Counted from the stretch's first letter, positions 16,756 through 25,380 are shown. The stretch is 32,906 bases of DNA from Phycisphaera mikurensis (GCA_005240095.1 SBAX01000046.1:1-32906); one strand, 5' to 3'. The notes: generated by a model from the letters alone, not told the origin. Translations and numbers: made by a program.

Positions 16756-19362
16756 TCAGCACTTGGAGAAGCCGCAAGCCTCGCAGGCCATGCAGCCTTC
16801 GCTAAAGTGAAGCTCACCCTGGCAGTCGGGGCAGCGGACCTTGTACTGGGTCTGCTGCCACTGCATGCCCCGGGCATCGAAACGGGACGGGGCGGCGGTT
16901 GGGTGCTCCTCGGCGCCGGCCTCATGTCCGTGGTGGCCGTTCCCATGACCGTTCCCACGGCCATGGCCATTCCCGTGCCCATTGCCGTGGCCATTGCCGT
17001 CCTTGGGTGTCTGCCCCCGTCCGGTGGGGTCGATCTCCGCCTCCCCCATGAGCAGGGACTTAAGCCCGCACTGCCGCTTGGCCTCGAGGTACCTCTTCAG
17101 GCCACGGGCCAAGCCATCCCCGAGGCTCATGATCTTGCCTTCCTTGGTCGAGACTTGGAGGCTCGATCCGATGGAGTGCAGCTGGTTCACGACGTGCTGC
17201 AGGTTGCCGCCCGAACGCAGCCACAGGCTGATCATCCGGCAGATGGCCTCCAGATCGCTGTTGGCCAGATCGCCGCCCTTGCCGAGCTGGGCGAAGACTT
17301 CCAGCTCCCGGTCGGTCTTGGGATCGACGGTGAGATTGATGTGCATGTTGCCGAAGGGGGTGAGCTGCCGGACGCGAATGCCGGCGCAGATTTCAGGCAA
17401 CGTGGAAGGCTCCAGCGGCCTGATTGCAGACTTCGACTGCGCTTCGCCGGCCGTCGCCTTGGCGTGAACCTGGTCGCTGTTTTTCAGGGCCATGGGCTGA
17501 TTCTTACGGCAGCCGTTGCGATACACGGTCACGCCCTTGCAGCGCAGCTCGTAGGCCATGCGATAGATGGACTCGACGTCGTCGACCGTGGCGGTCTCCG
17601 GGAAGTTGATGGTCTTGGAGATGGATGCGTCGCAGTGCTTTTGGAAGGCGGCCTGCATACGCATGTGCCAGGGAGGCGCGATGTCGTGGGCGCAGACGAA
17701 GACGCGGCGAACGTCGTCAGGGATGTCCGTCAACTTAGCGAGGGTGCCGTCCGTGGCAAGCCGCTCCATCAATCCCTCGCTAAGGAACCCTTGCTGCCGG
17801 GCGGTGGATTCGAAGATCGGATTGATCTCGATCATCGGGGTCTGCCCCTCGGCCTGCCCCTTCAGCACGTTGCGGAAGAAGGCCAGGCTGTAGAGAGGCT
17901 CGATGCCTCCCGCGCATCCGGCAATGATGCTGATTGTGCCCGTCGGCGCGACCGTGGTGCAGGTCGCGTTCCGCATCGGGCGGTGGAATTTCGTGTCGTA
18001 AATGCTGCCCCGCCAGTTGGGGAAGCAGCCGCGCTCGTTGGATAGCTTCTCGCTGTAGTTGTGCGATTCTTCATCGACGAAGCGCATGAAGCGTTCGCCC
18101 CAGGCCACGCCCTCGTCGCTGTTGTAGGCCACGCCCAGCTTGAAAAGGGCATCGGCAAAGCCCATCACCCCCAGGCCGATCTTGCGGTTCAGCTTGCAGA
18201 TGGTGTCGATTTCGTGGAGGGGGTACTTGTTGACGTCAATGACGTTGTCCAGGAACCGCGTGGATTCATGCACGGTCTCGCGCAGCCCGTCCCAGTCCAC
18301 GGTGGGCACGCCGCGAGGCCCGTCATGGACGAACTCGGCCAAGTTGATGCTGCCCAAGTTGCACGCTTCATAGGGCAACAGAGGCTGCTCCCCGCAGGGG
18401 TTGGTCGCCTCGATCCGTCCCACGTGGGGCGTGGGGTTGAACTCGTTGATCCGGTCGATGTAAACCACGCCGGGCTCGCCCGTGCGGTGGGCGTTGTTGA
18501 CGATGATGTCCCAGATTTCCTTGCGGGTGTAGAACTCACCGTCAGGCAACGGCTGGCCTTCCTTGATTTCCGGCAGGCTGCGGAGGTCGTACTTCCAGAC
18601 CTCGAGATTCTTGGGCAGGAGGTACGTCCGCCCAGTCCGGGGGTTCCTCACGACGTGCGGAGAGTTCGGGTCCTTCAAGAAGGCCTCCATCCACTCGTCG
18701 GAGACCTTCACGGAGATGTTGTAGTTGGTGAACTGAGTGAGGTCCTCCTTGGCGTGGAGGAACTTGAGGATGTCGGGGTGATGGATATTCATCATCCCCA
18801 TGTTGGCCCCGCGGCGGAAGGCCCCCTGCTGGATGGCGTTGGTGGCCTCCGAAAAGGCCCGCCAGAAGGAAATCGGTCCGCTGGTCGTACCGCCCGAGGA
18901 GCTGATGTAATCGCCGGTGGGGCGCAGTTCGTCAAAGGCGAAGCCGGTTCCGCCACCGGCTTTCTGGATCAAGGCGGTCTGCTTGATGGAGTCGAAGATG
19001 TCCCCGATGCTGTCGCGAACCGGGAGCACGAAACACGCGCTCAGCATGCCCATTTCGCGGCCCGCGTTCATCAACGTGGGACTGTTGGGCATGAACCGCC
19101 GCGACACCATCAGGTCGTAGAATCGGGTCTCCCACTCGCTGCGCACCGCAGGATTGCTGCTGTACATTGTTTCGGCATCGGCAATCGCGCGAGCAACCCG
19201 CCGAAACAGTTCCGCGGGCGTTTCCGTGCAGCGACCCTGCTCATCCTTTTTCAGATAGCGGGCGCGTAATACGCGCAGTGCATTCTCCGAGAACCCGAGG
19301 CCCTCACTCCGCGTGTCATCCGTAACACTCAAGCCACCGCCACGAACCGCCGTTTCCGCCAT
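16756..19362 (-). CDS. nrdJ: Vitamin B12-dependent (class II) ribonucleoside-diphosphate reductase
   Basis: MPNSPTLMNAGREMGMLSACFVLPVRDS, NPCGEQPLLPYEACNLGSINL, GLGVMGFADALF, ATCTTVAPTGTISIIAGCAGGIEP; C-terminal CPDC...CMACEACG. ATG at 19362 preferred because the 19563 start overlaps a -35 element. Confidence 0.95.
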   Translation of the reverse strand: MAETAVRGGGLSVTDDTRSEGLGFSENALRVLRARYLKKDEQGRCTETPAELFRRVARAIADAETMYSSNPAVRSEWETRFYDLMVSRRFMPNSPTLMNAGREMGMLSACFVLPVRDSIGDIFDSIKQTALIQKAGGGTGFAFDELRPTGDYISSSGGTTSGPISFWRAFSEATNAIQQGAFRRGANMGMMNIHHPDILKFLHAKEDLTQFTNYNISVKVSDEWMEAFLKDPNSPHVVRNPRTGRTYLLPKNLEVWKYDLRSLPEIKEGQPLPDGEFYTRKEIWDIIVNNAHRTGEPGVVYIDRINEFNPTPHVGRIEATNPCGEQPLLPYEACNLGSINLAEFVHDGPRGVPTVDWDGLRETVHESTRFLDNVIDVNKYPLHEIDTICKLNRKIGLGVMGFADALFKLGVAYNSDEGVAWGERFMRFVDEESHNYSEKLSNERGCFPNWRGSIYDTKFHRPMRNATCTTVAPTGTISIIAGCAGGIEPLYSLAFFRNVLKGQAEGQTPMIEINPIFESTARQQGFLSEGLMERLATDGTLAKLTDIPDDVRRVFVCAHDIAPPWHMRMQAAFQKHCDASISKTINFPETATVDDVESIYRMAYELRCKGVTVYRNGCRKNQPMALKNSDQVHAKATAGEAQSKSAIRPLEPSTLPEICAGIRVRQLTPFGNMHINLTVDPKTDRELEVFAQLGKGGDLANSDLEAICRMISLWLRSGGNLQHVVNQLHSIGSSLQVSTKEGKIMSLGDGLARGLKRYLEAKRQCGLKSLLMGEAEIDPTGRGQTPKDGNGHGNGHGNGHGRGNGHGNGHHGHEAGAEEHPTAAPSRFDARGMQWQQTQYKVRCPDCQGELHFSEGCMACEACGFSKC

Positions 19363-19534
19363 GACCGCCACGCCTCCACCGGCGAAAAAAGCCGGGCTAC
19401 TTCGTGCGAAAATGACCCACTCTCGCCACCACCGACCGCCTGCCCGAATGCGTCCCAGACCTGTTCTACGACCCTGTGTCCTTGCCCGGCCGTGCCAATC
19501 CGAGCCCTTCTCACGGCCTTGGCGGGCAAGAGTA

Positions 19535-19563
19535 ATCCTACACCAATTATCGGGGTTTGTCAA
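19535..19563 (-). promoter_or_regulatory. Sigma70-like promoter of nrdJ
   Basis: Minus strand TTGACA (19558-19563), 17 nt, TAGGAT (19535-19540). Confidence 0.7.
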
Positions 19564-19570
19564 ACGATAA

Positions 19571-19586
19571 CCACAATAGATTGTGG
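19571..19586 (-). promoter_or_regulatory. NrdR-box-like palindrome
   Basis: CCACAATAGATTGTGG, perfect 7-bp inverted repeat with 2-nt centre; 13 of 16 positions match acaCwAtATaTwGtgt. Confidence 0.65.
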
Positions 19587-19798
19587 CATCCTACCTATGG
19601 AGCACAAGTTCATGCGGGGCAAAGAGTTACAGCGAACCTCACAGATAACTGACATGTAACTCCTCTCGTGGATGCACGAGCCGGCCGTTTCAGACGCCAG
19701 CCGCCGCCAGCCGCTGGAGGATTCGCTGAGGCGCAAGCGCTCTATCACCGGGCGCCTAAACCGGATTCATTCCGTCTGGTGGTGCTTCGCCGAACGTC

Positions 19799-20740
19799 CT
19801 ACTCCGCGAATAGCGGGGTGGAGATATAGCGATCGCCGCCCGAGGGCAGGACGCAGATGATCGTCTTGCCTTTGTTCTCCGGCATGTGGGCAATCCGGTC
19901 AGCGGCGCACAGGGCAGCGCCGGAGGAGATTCCGCAGAGGATGCCCTCTTCCTTGGCCGCGCGGCGGGCCCAGGCGAACGCGTCTTCGTTGGAGACCTGC
20001 ATCACGTCATCGATGACTTCGAGGTTGAGCACCTTGGGGATGAACCCGGCCCCGATGCCTTGAATCATGTGCTTGCCGGGCTGGAGGGGCTGACCGGCGC
20101 GCTTCTGACTGATCACGGGGGAGTTGGTCGGCTCCACGGCGATACACTTGAACGAGGGCTTCTTGCTCTTGATGACCTCGCCCACGCCGGTGATGGTGCC
20201 GCCCGTGCCAATGCCTGACACCAGAATGTCGGCCTTGCCTTCGGTGTCGTTCCAGATTTCCAGGGCCGTGGTGCGGCGGTGGATCTCCGGGTTGGCGGGA
20301 TTCTCGAACTGCTGGGGCATGAAGGAGTTGGCCGTCTCACGCACGAGGCGCTCGGCGGCGGCGATGGCGCCCTTCATACCTTCGGCGGCGGGCGTGAGCA
20401 CGAGCTGGGCCCCGTGGGCCTTGAGGATCGCCCGGCGCTCGATGGACATGCTCTCGGGCATGGTCAGGGTCAGCTTGTACCCGCGGGCAGCGGCCACAAA
20501 GGCCAGGGCAATGCCGGTGTTTCCGGAGGTCGGCTCGATAATGGTGGTGTCGCGGTTGATGCGCCCGTCGCGCTCCGCGGCGTCGATCATCGCCGCCCCG
20601 ATCCGGTCCTTGACGCTCGAGAGGGGATTCTGAAACTCGAGCTTGGCGTAGACCGTCGCCGGCGCGTTGATGATGCGGTTGATCTTCACGAGGGGGGTGC
20701 GCCCGATCGCGCCGCTTATATCCTTGAACAGTTGTGCCAT
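19799..20740 (-). CDS. cysK: Cysteine synthase A
   Basis: [72 protein letters not shown]. Confidence 0.96.
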   Translation of the reverse strand: MAQLFKDISGAIGRTPLVKINRIINAPATVYAKLEFQNPLSSVKDRIGAAMIDAAERDGRINRDTTIIEPTSGNTGIALAFVAAARGYKLTLTMPESMSIERRAILKAHGAQLVLTPAAEGMKGAIAAAERLVRETANSFMPQQFENPANPEIHRRTTALEIWNDTEGKADILVSGIGTGGTITGVGEVIKSKKPSFKCIAVEPTNSPVISQKRAGQPLQPGKHMIQGIGAGFIPKVLNLEVIDDVMQVSNEDAFAWARRAAKEEGILCGISSGAALCAADRIAHMPENKGKTIICVLPSGGDRYISTPLFAE

Positions 20741-20895
20741 GTTTCGTCCTCCAAGCGATTAAATGTCGTCTGCTGCCCGAGGACCGGCAGGGTACTGCGC
20801 CCCCCGGCCTTGTCAACGGCAAAGGTCACACCGATGTATCGCGGGGTCACGCAAGAGTGTGCCCGCGGCGGCAAGGGTCCGGTATACTGGTCGGC

Positions 20896-21954
20896 ATGAC
20901 ACCCGCACGGAAAATCCGGCTGACGGACTACGCGAGCTGTGCCGGTTGAGCCGGCAAGCTCCCTATGGGAGCCTTGGCGCAGGTCGTGCGCAGCCTGCCC
21001 CGTCCGGTCGATCCCAACCTGCTGGTGGGCACGGACCACTTCGACGACGCGGGCGTGTACAAACTGGATGCCTCCACGGCCCTGGTCCTGACCGTGGATT
21101 TCTTCCCGCCGCTCGTGGACGACCCGTACCAGTTCGGGCGGATCGCGGCGGCCAACAGCCTGTCCGACGTCTACGCCATGGGCGGGCGCCCGGTGACGGT
21201 GCTCAACATCGTGGGCTTTCCGGACAAGGATGTGCCTGTCGAGGTCCTGGGCGAAATCCTCCGCGGCGGCGCGGAGCGGGTGACGGCGGCCGGCGCGGTG
21301 GTCGCCGGCGGACACAGCGTGCGCGACACGGAGATCAAGTTCGGCCTGGCCGTCACCGGCATCGTGCATCCGGAAAAGATCCTCACCAACGGAGGCGCCC
21401 AGATCGGCGATGTTCTCGTTTTGACCAAGCCGATCGGCAGCGGCGTGCTGACCACCGCGGCCAAGAAAGACATGATCTCGCAGGATGATCTCGCCGAATC
21501 CATCGATGTCATGGCCGACCTCAACAAGGGCGCCTGCGAGGCGGCTTTGGAAGTCGGCGTGCACGCTTGCACGGACATCACCGGCTTTGGCCTCATCGGC
21601 CACGCCTTCGAACTGGCCCAGGCCAGCGGCGTGGCCGTCGAGATCGACGCCGGAAAAGTCCCGCTCTTGGAGCGCACCCTGGAACTTGCCCGCGCCGGCG
21701 TGGTCACGCGGGCGCACAAGTCTAACCTTGAGCACCTCGCCGAGGGCTTCGCCGCCGACAACGTGGATGAAACGCTGGTCAAGGTCCTCGCCGACGCCCA
21801 GACCTCCGGCGGGCTGCTGCTTTCCGTTCGACAGGATCGCGTTGACGCCCTGGTGTCGGCCCTGCAGGGGCGGAATACACGCGCAGCCGCCGTCATCGGG
21901 CGCGTCCTCGCCCCGCACGAGGAGCCTGCCTCGGTAACCCTTCGCGGTCGTTGA
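20896..21954 (+). CDS. selD: Selenide, water dikinase containing selenocysteine (in-frame UGA at 20947-20949)
   Basis: MTPARKIRLTDYASCAG-U-AGKLPMGALAQVVRSL...; Sec aligns with E. coli SelD Cys17 and K with Lys20 (GCGCK vs GUAGK); body has VGTDHFDDAGVYKL, TVDFFPPLVDDPYQFGRIAAANSLSDVYAMGG. Confidence 0.9.
20955..20976 (+). promoter_or_regulatory. Candidate bacterial SECIS hairpin just after the selD UGA
   Basis: CAA-GCTCCC-TAT-GGGAGC-(C bulge)-TTG; starts 6 nt after the UGA; no G in the apical loop. Confidence 0.5.
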
Positions 21955-22005
21955 TCCGCGGGCCCAATAGTGCGATGATGGCGGCGGGAGAGGGAGGAGT
22001 AAGCC

Positions 22006-22470
22006 ATGCAGATGCCGACGCTCGGTGAACAGCATAAGAAGCTGTCGGCCTTCGTGGGCCAGTGGGCCAGCGAGGATACGATTCATCCCGCCCCCTGGGA
22101 TCCCAAGGGCGGAACCGCCGCGACGAAAATGAACTGCCGCATGGACCTCGACGGGTTCTTCGTGCTCTGCGATTGTGCGCAGGAGCGCGGCGGCAAGGTG
22201 ACCTACCGCGGCCACGGCGTGTTCGGCTACGACGGCATGCAGCAGCGATACACCATGCACTGGTTCGACGTGATGGGCGTCGATCCGGGCCCGCCGGCGC
22301 TGGGCACGTGGGAGGGCAAGCTCACCTTCGTCCACACCCACGCGATGGGCCACGGCCGGTTCACCTACGAGTTCGACTCGCCCACTAGTTTCAAGTTCAA
22401 GATGGAGCGCTCCCAGGACGGAAAGAACTGGGCGCCGTTCATGGACAGCGTCTATCGACGGGTGTCCTGA
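22006..22470 (+). CDS. DUF1579 domain-containing protein
   Basis: LGEQHKKLSAFVGQWASEDTIHPAP...RGHGVFGYDGMQQRYTMHWFD...GTWEGKLTF. Confidence 0.72.
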   Translation: MQMPTLGEQHKKLSAFVGQWASEDTIHPAPWDPKGGTAATKMNCRMDLDGFFVLCDCAQERGGKVTYRGHGVFGYDGMQQRYTMHWFDVMGVDPGPPALGTWEGKLTFVHTHAMGHGRFTYEFDSPTSFKFKMERSQDGKNWAPFMDSVYRRVS

Positions 22471-22485
22471 TTGATGAGAGGTTCC

Positions 22486-23283
22486 ATGAGCAGATTCGAA
22501 AAGATGATGTCGCAAGGGCATCGACCGGTCAGGTGTAGTGTCGGGGCTTGTCCCCGGCGCTTGACTTCAAGCGTCGCCCACAAGGGGCGACGCTACACTT
22601 CGGCGTTAAGTGCTCGAGTTCTCGCCGTTGCATTTCTGGCAGTGGTGTTGTCCGCGTGCCAGACGCAGGCGCCGCCGGCACCGTCCGACGCTGCGGCTGC
22701 AGACAAGCCCTCTGTTCGTTCCGCCGCAAGCCAGCCCGCGAAGAATGAACCCACGAGGACCGAGGCCGCGCCGGGCAAACCCCGCCCTGATGACTCGAAG
22801 GTTGCGGCGTCACCCACGCCGGGCCCGATTGAGGCTCAGGAGCAAAAGTATCCCAACGGCAACATGAAGAGCCGCACGGAAGGCTATCGTGATGCCGACG
22901 GCAACTTCGTGCGCCACGGTCTGACCACCCTCTGGTACGAAACCGGGCAGAAGAAAGCGGAACAGGGCTTTGCGCACGACGAGCCCCACGGGCCGCGAAC
23001 CACCTGGTATATCGATGGGCGCGTATGGTCACAGGGCCAGTACGTCGATGGAATCGAGGACGGCAAGTGGGCTACCTTCTTCGCCGACGGGACCCCCCAG
23101 ACCGAGTGGCACATGAAGCGGGGCGTCTGGCACGGCCCCTATACTGAGTGGCACATGAACGGCAAGAAGCGTCTGGAAGTCGAATTCGTCGAGGGGAAAC
23201 GCCAGGGTCCCTTGCTCAGCTACGATGAACAGGGTGTCGTGGTCCTCCGCTCGGACTTCGTGGACGGCATCGAGCAGCCGTAA
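22486..23283 (+). CDS. Lipoprotein with MORN/YwqK-like repeats
   Basis: Lipobox VLAVAFLAVVLSAC; repeats YPNGNMKSRTEGY, YETGQKKAEQGF, WHMNGKKRLEVEFVEGKRQG; AGAGG upstream of ATG 22486. Confidence 0.8.
   Translation: MSRFEKMMSQGHRPVRCSVGACPRRLTSSVAHKGRRYTSALSARVLAVAFLAVVLSACQTQAPPAPSDAAAADKPSVRSAASQPAKNEPTRTEAAPGKPRPDDSKVAASPTPGPIEAQEQKYPNGNMKSRTEGYRDADGNFVRHGLTTLWYETGQKKAEQGFAHDEPHGPRTTWYIDGRVWSQGQYVDGIEDGKWATFFADGTPQTEWHMKRGVWHGPYTEWHMNGKKRLEVEFVEGKRQGPLLSYDEQGVVVLRSDFVDGIEQP
22533..22598. repeat. 66-bp composite palindromic (REP/BIME-like) element within the lipoprotein N-region
   Basis: GTGTAG...CTACAC termini; hairpins GTCGGGG-CTTGT-CCCCGGC and GCGTCGCCC-ACAAG-GGGCGACGC; central CGCTTGA-CT-TCAAGCG. 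Confidence 0.75.
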
Positions 23284-23294
23284 CCGTGGGATGC

Positions 23295-23323
23295 TGTACA
23301 TTTCCCCGCGGATCGGCTATGAT
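23295..23323 (+). promoter_or_regulatory. Sigma70-like promoter
   Basis: TGTACA (23295-23300), 17 nt, TATGAT (23318-23323). Confidence 0.4.
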
Positions 23324-23471
23324 GTTGTGGTGATCAATCTCTGATTGACTCTTCCGAGGTCGTGCGTTTGCGTACGATTCACATGCCTTAACGTCGAAAG
23401 CGGTGGCACCGTCCCCGGTCCTTGAGCCGCTAGGCAGCTTCGACGCGAACCTACCGGGAGCGAGAAAACGC

Positions 23472-23732
23472 ATGTTCACCCTCACCGAGACCGCCGGCGC
23501 TCGTCTGGCCAAGAAGCTTGATCATAAGCATGGCAAGGAGGACGCGGCCATGCGGTTCGTACGGAAACGCCGCGGCTGGAAGCTGCAGTTTGATCGTCCG
23601 GCGGATGGGGACACGGTCTTCGCCCACAAGGGACGCACCGTCCTAGTGCTCGATGCCGGGGCATCCGAGCTGCTGGCTGGACGCACTCTCGACACCACCG
23701 GCACAAAGGCCGCCAAGCTTTGCCTGCGCTAG
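23472..23732 (+). CDS. Small protein with HesB/IscA-like fold, lacking the ligand cysteines
   Basis: MFTLTETAGARLAKKL...GDTVFAHKGRTVLVLDAGASELLAGRTLDT resembles the IscA/HesB pattern; only one Cys, near the C-terminus. Confidence 0.5.
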   Translation: MFTLTETAGARLAKKLDHKHGKEDAAMRFVRKRRGWKLQFDRPADGDTVFAHKGRTVLVLDAGASELLAGRTLDTTGTKAAKLCLR

Positions 23733-23792
23733 CTCGCCGAACGGCCCATTGCCCCCATCTTCGCATTTTGGGATGACGTTCCGATGTGTGGC

Positions 23793-23821
23793 TTGCCTTG
23801 GGTTCAGCTGCGTCGTATAAT
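23793..23821 (+). promoter_or_regulatory. Sigma70-like promoter of RRM protein gene
   Basis: TTGCCT (23793-23798), 17 nt, TATAAT (23816-23821). Confidence 0.5.
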
Positions 23822-23990
23822 ACATTGCGGTTGGATCTGTGGACCGGTTTGTGGCCGTGGCTTTCTGAAAAGCACGGCGTTGCTGCCTCTCTCGCTTTTC
23901 CTGCCTTGGGCCGATTGTCGGCCTCTTTCATGCTGACCCTGAAAGTGAATGTGTTGGGTCGGATTCGCCCTTGAACAGGAGAAACGTTGC

Positions 23991-24278
23991 ATGGGCAAAA
24001 AGTTGTATGTCGGAAATCTGGGTTATTCGGTCTCGACGACCGACCTGGAACAGTTGTTCGCGCCGCACGGAACGGTGGAGTCCGCGCAGGTGATCACCGA
24101 TCGCGATACCGGGCAAAGCAAAGGCTTCGGTTTCGTGGAGATGAGCTCGAACGCGGAGGCGGCGGCCGCCATCAGCGCCTTGGACGGCAAGGAACACGAC
24201 GGCCGGGCCCTCAAGGTCAATGAGGCTCGCCCCAAAGAGAGCCGCGGCGGCTATGCCGGTGCGAACCGTCGGTACTAA
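23991..24278 (+). CDS. RNA recognition motif (RRM) RNA-binding protein
   Basis: KLYVGNLGYSVSTTDLEQLFAPHGTVESAQVITDRDTGQSKGFGFVEM (RNP2 and RNP1). Confidence 0.96.
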   Translation: MGKKLYVGNLGYSVSTTDLEQLFAPHGTVESAQVITDRDTGQSKGFGFVEMSSNAEAAAAISALDGKEHDGRALKVNEARPKESRGGYAGANRRY

Positions 24279-24299
24279 GTAGTATCACCAGACTTTTTC

Positions 24300-24328
24300 G
24301 AGGCCCCGAAAGGGGCCTCCTCTTTTTG
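24300..24328 (+). terminator. Intrinsic terminator of RRM gene
   Basis: GAGGCCCC-GAAA-GGGGCCTC then CTCTTTTTG. Confidence 0.9.
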
Positions 24329-24335
24329 ATGCAGG

Positions 24336-25349
24336 ATGCGCAGCGCGGGCGGCAACCTGCAAGTCGCTTTCGGGTACAAGAATCTCTGGCGTCAACGATC
24401 CCGTTTTCTCGATAAATGGAGAATGCGCGCCCAGATGCACCAAGACCTGACCGTTCCGTTCCCTAGGTCCCTTCGGGGGCAACGCGTGGTCACCCTGGCT
24501 GGTGTGGTGATTCCCTTTGTGGGCTTGATCATCGCCATTGCCTCGCTGTGGGGCTGGGGATTCAGTTGGGTGGAACTCTCGCTGCTGATCGGCATGTATC
24601 TAGCCTCAGGGCTGGGGATCACCGTCGGCTATCACCGGCTTTTTGTGCATCGCTCTTTCGAGACCGTACGCCCGGTGAAGTTCATCCTCGGCGTGCTGGG
24701 ATCAATGTCCGTGGAGGGTTCCCTCCTGCGCTGGGCGGCGATGCATCGCCGGCACCATCAGCTCAGCGACGAACCCGGCGATCCGCACTCCCCGCACCAC
24801 TATGGAGGCGGCGCACGCGGAGTGATTGCGGGCTGGTGGCATGCGCACGTGGGATGGATGTTCGCACCCAGCCCGGCGAATCTCATGCGTTACGTGCGCG
24901 ACTTGCACGCCGACCGGCTGCTCCGCGCCGTCAGCCGCCTCTTTGGCGTCTGGGTTCTCCTGGGGTTGCTTATCCCCACCGGACTGGGGGCGCTGCTGAC
25001 CGGGACATGGACCGGGGCGCTGCTCGGCTTTCTCTGGGGCGGCCTGGCTCGGATATTCCTTGTTCACCACGTGACCTGGAGCATCAACTCCGTCTGTCAC
25101 CTGTGGGGCACTCGCCCGTTCCAAAGCGCGGACGAGAGCCGCAACAACTTCCTTTGCGGAGTGCTGGCCCTGGGTGAAGGCTGGCACAACAATCACCATG
25201 CTTTTCCTGCCTCGGCGCGGCATGGCCTGCGCTGGTGGGAGTTCGATTTCAGCTACCTGGTGATTCGCGTCCTGGAGCTGCTGGGCCTGGCGTGGAGCGT
25301 GCGCGTGCCGTCGCCCGATATCCGTGCCTCGCGGCGCACCGGCGCGTGA
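24336..25349 (+). CDS. Acyl-CoA/fatty acid desaturase
   Basis: His boxes HRLFVHRS, HRRHHQLSD, HNNHHAFP and TM segments; start could instead be 24423. Confidence 0.92.
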   Translation: MRSAGGNLQVAFGYKNLWRQRSRFLDKWRMRAQMHQDLTVPFPRSLRGQRVVTLAGVVIPFVGLIIAIASLWGWGFSWVELSLLIGMYLASGLGITVGYHRLFVHRSFETVRPVKFILGVLGSMSVEGSLLRWAAMHRRHHQLSDEPGDPHSPHHYGGGARGVIAGWWHAHVGWMFAPSPANLMRYVRDLHADRLLRAVSRLFGVWVLLGLLIPTGLGALLTGTWTGALLGFLWGGLARIFLVHHVTWSINSVCHLWGTRPFQSADESRNNFLCGVLALGEGWHNNHHAFPASARHGLRWWEFDFSYLVIRVLELLGLAWSVRVPSPDIRASRRTGA

Positions 25350-25380
25350 TCACGTTCGCTTTATCGGGCCGCAAGAACCC

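Noticed and set aside
16807-19269. Long + strand ORFs (412 aa and 402 aa) opposite nrdJ
   Set aside because: Antisense shadows of a clearly recognisable conserved gene in high-GC DNA; no recognisable domains.
19363-19534. Cobalamin riboswitch in the nrdJ leader
   Set aside because: Looked for because B12-dependent reductases are sometimes B12-controlled; no recognisable B12 box or conserved core seen. A covariance-model scan would decide.
20716-22521. 601 aa minus-strand ORF across selD and DUF1579 genes
   Set aside because: Antisense shadow of recognisable genes; no domain seen.
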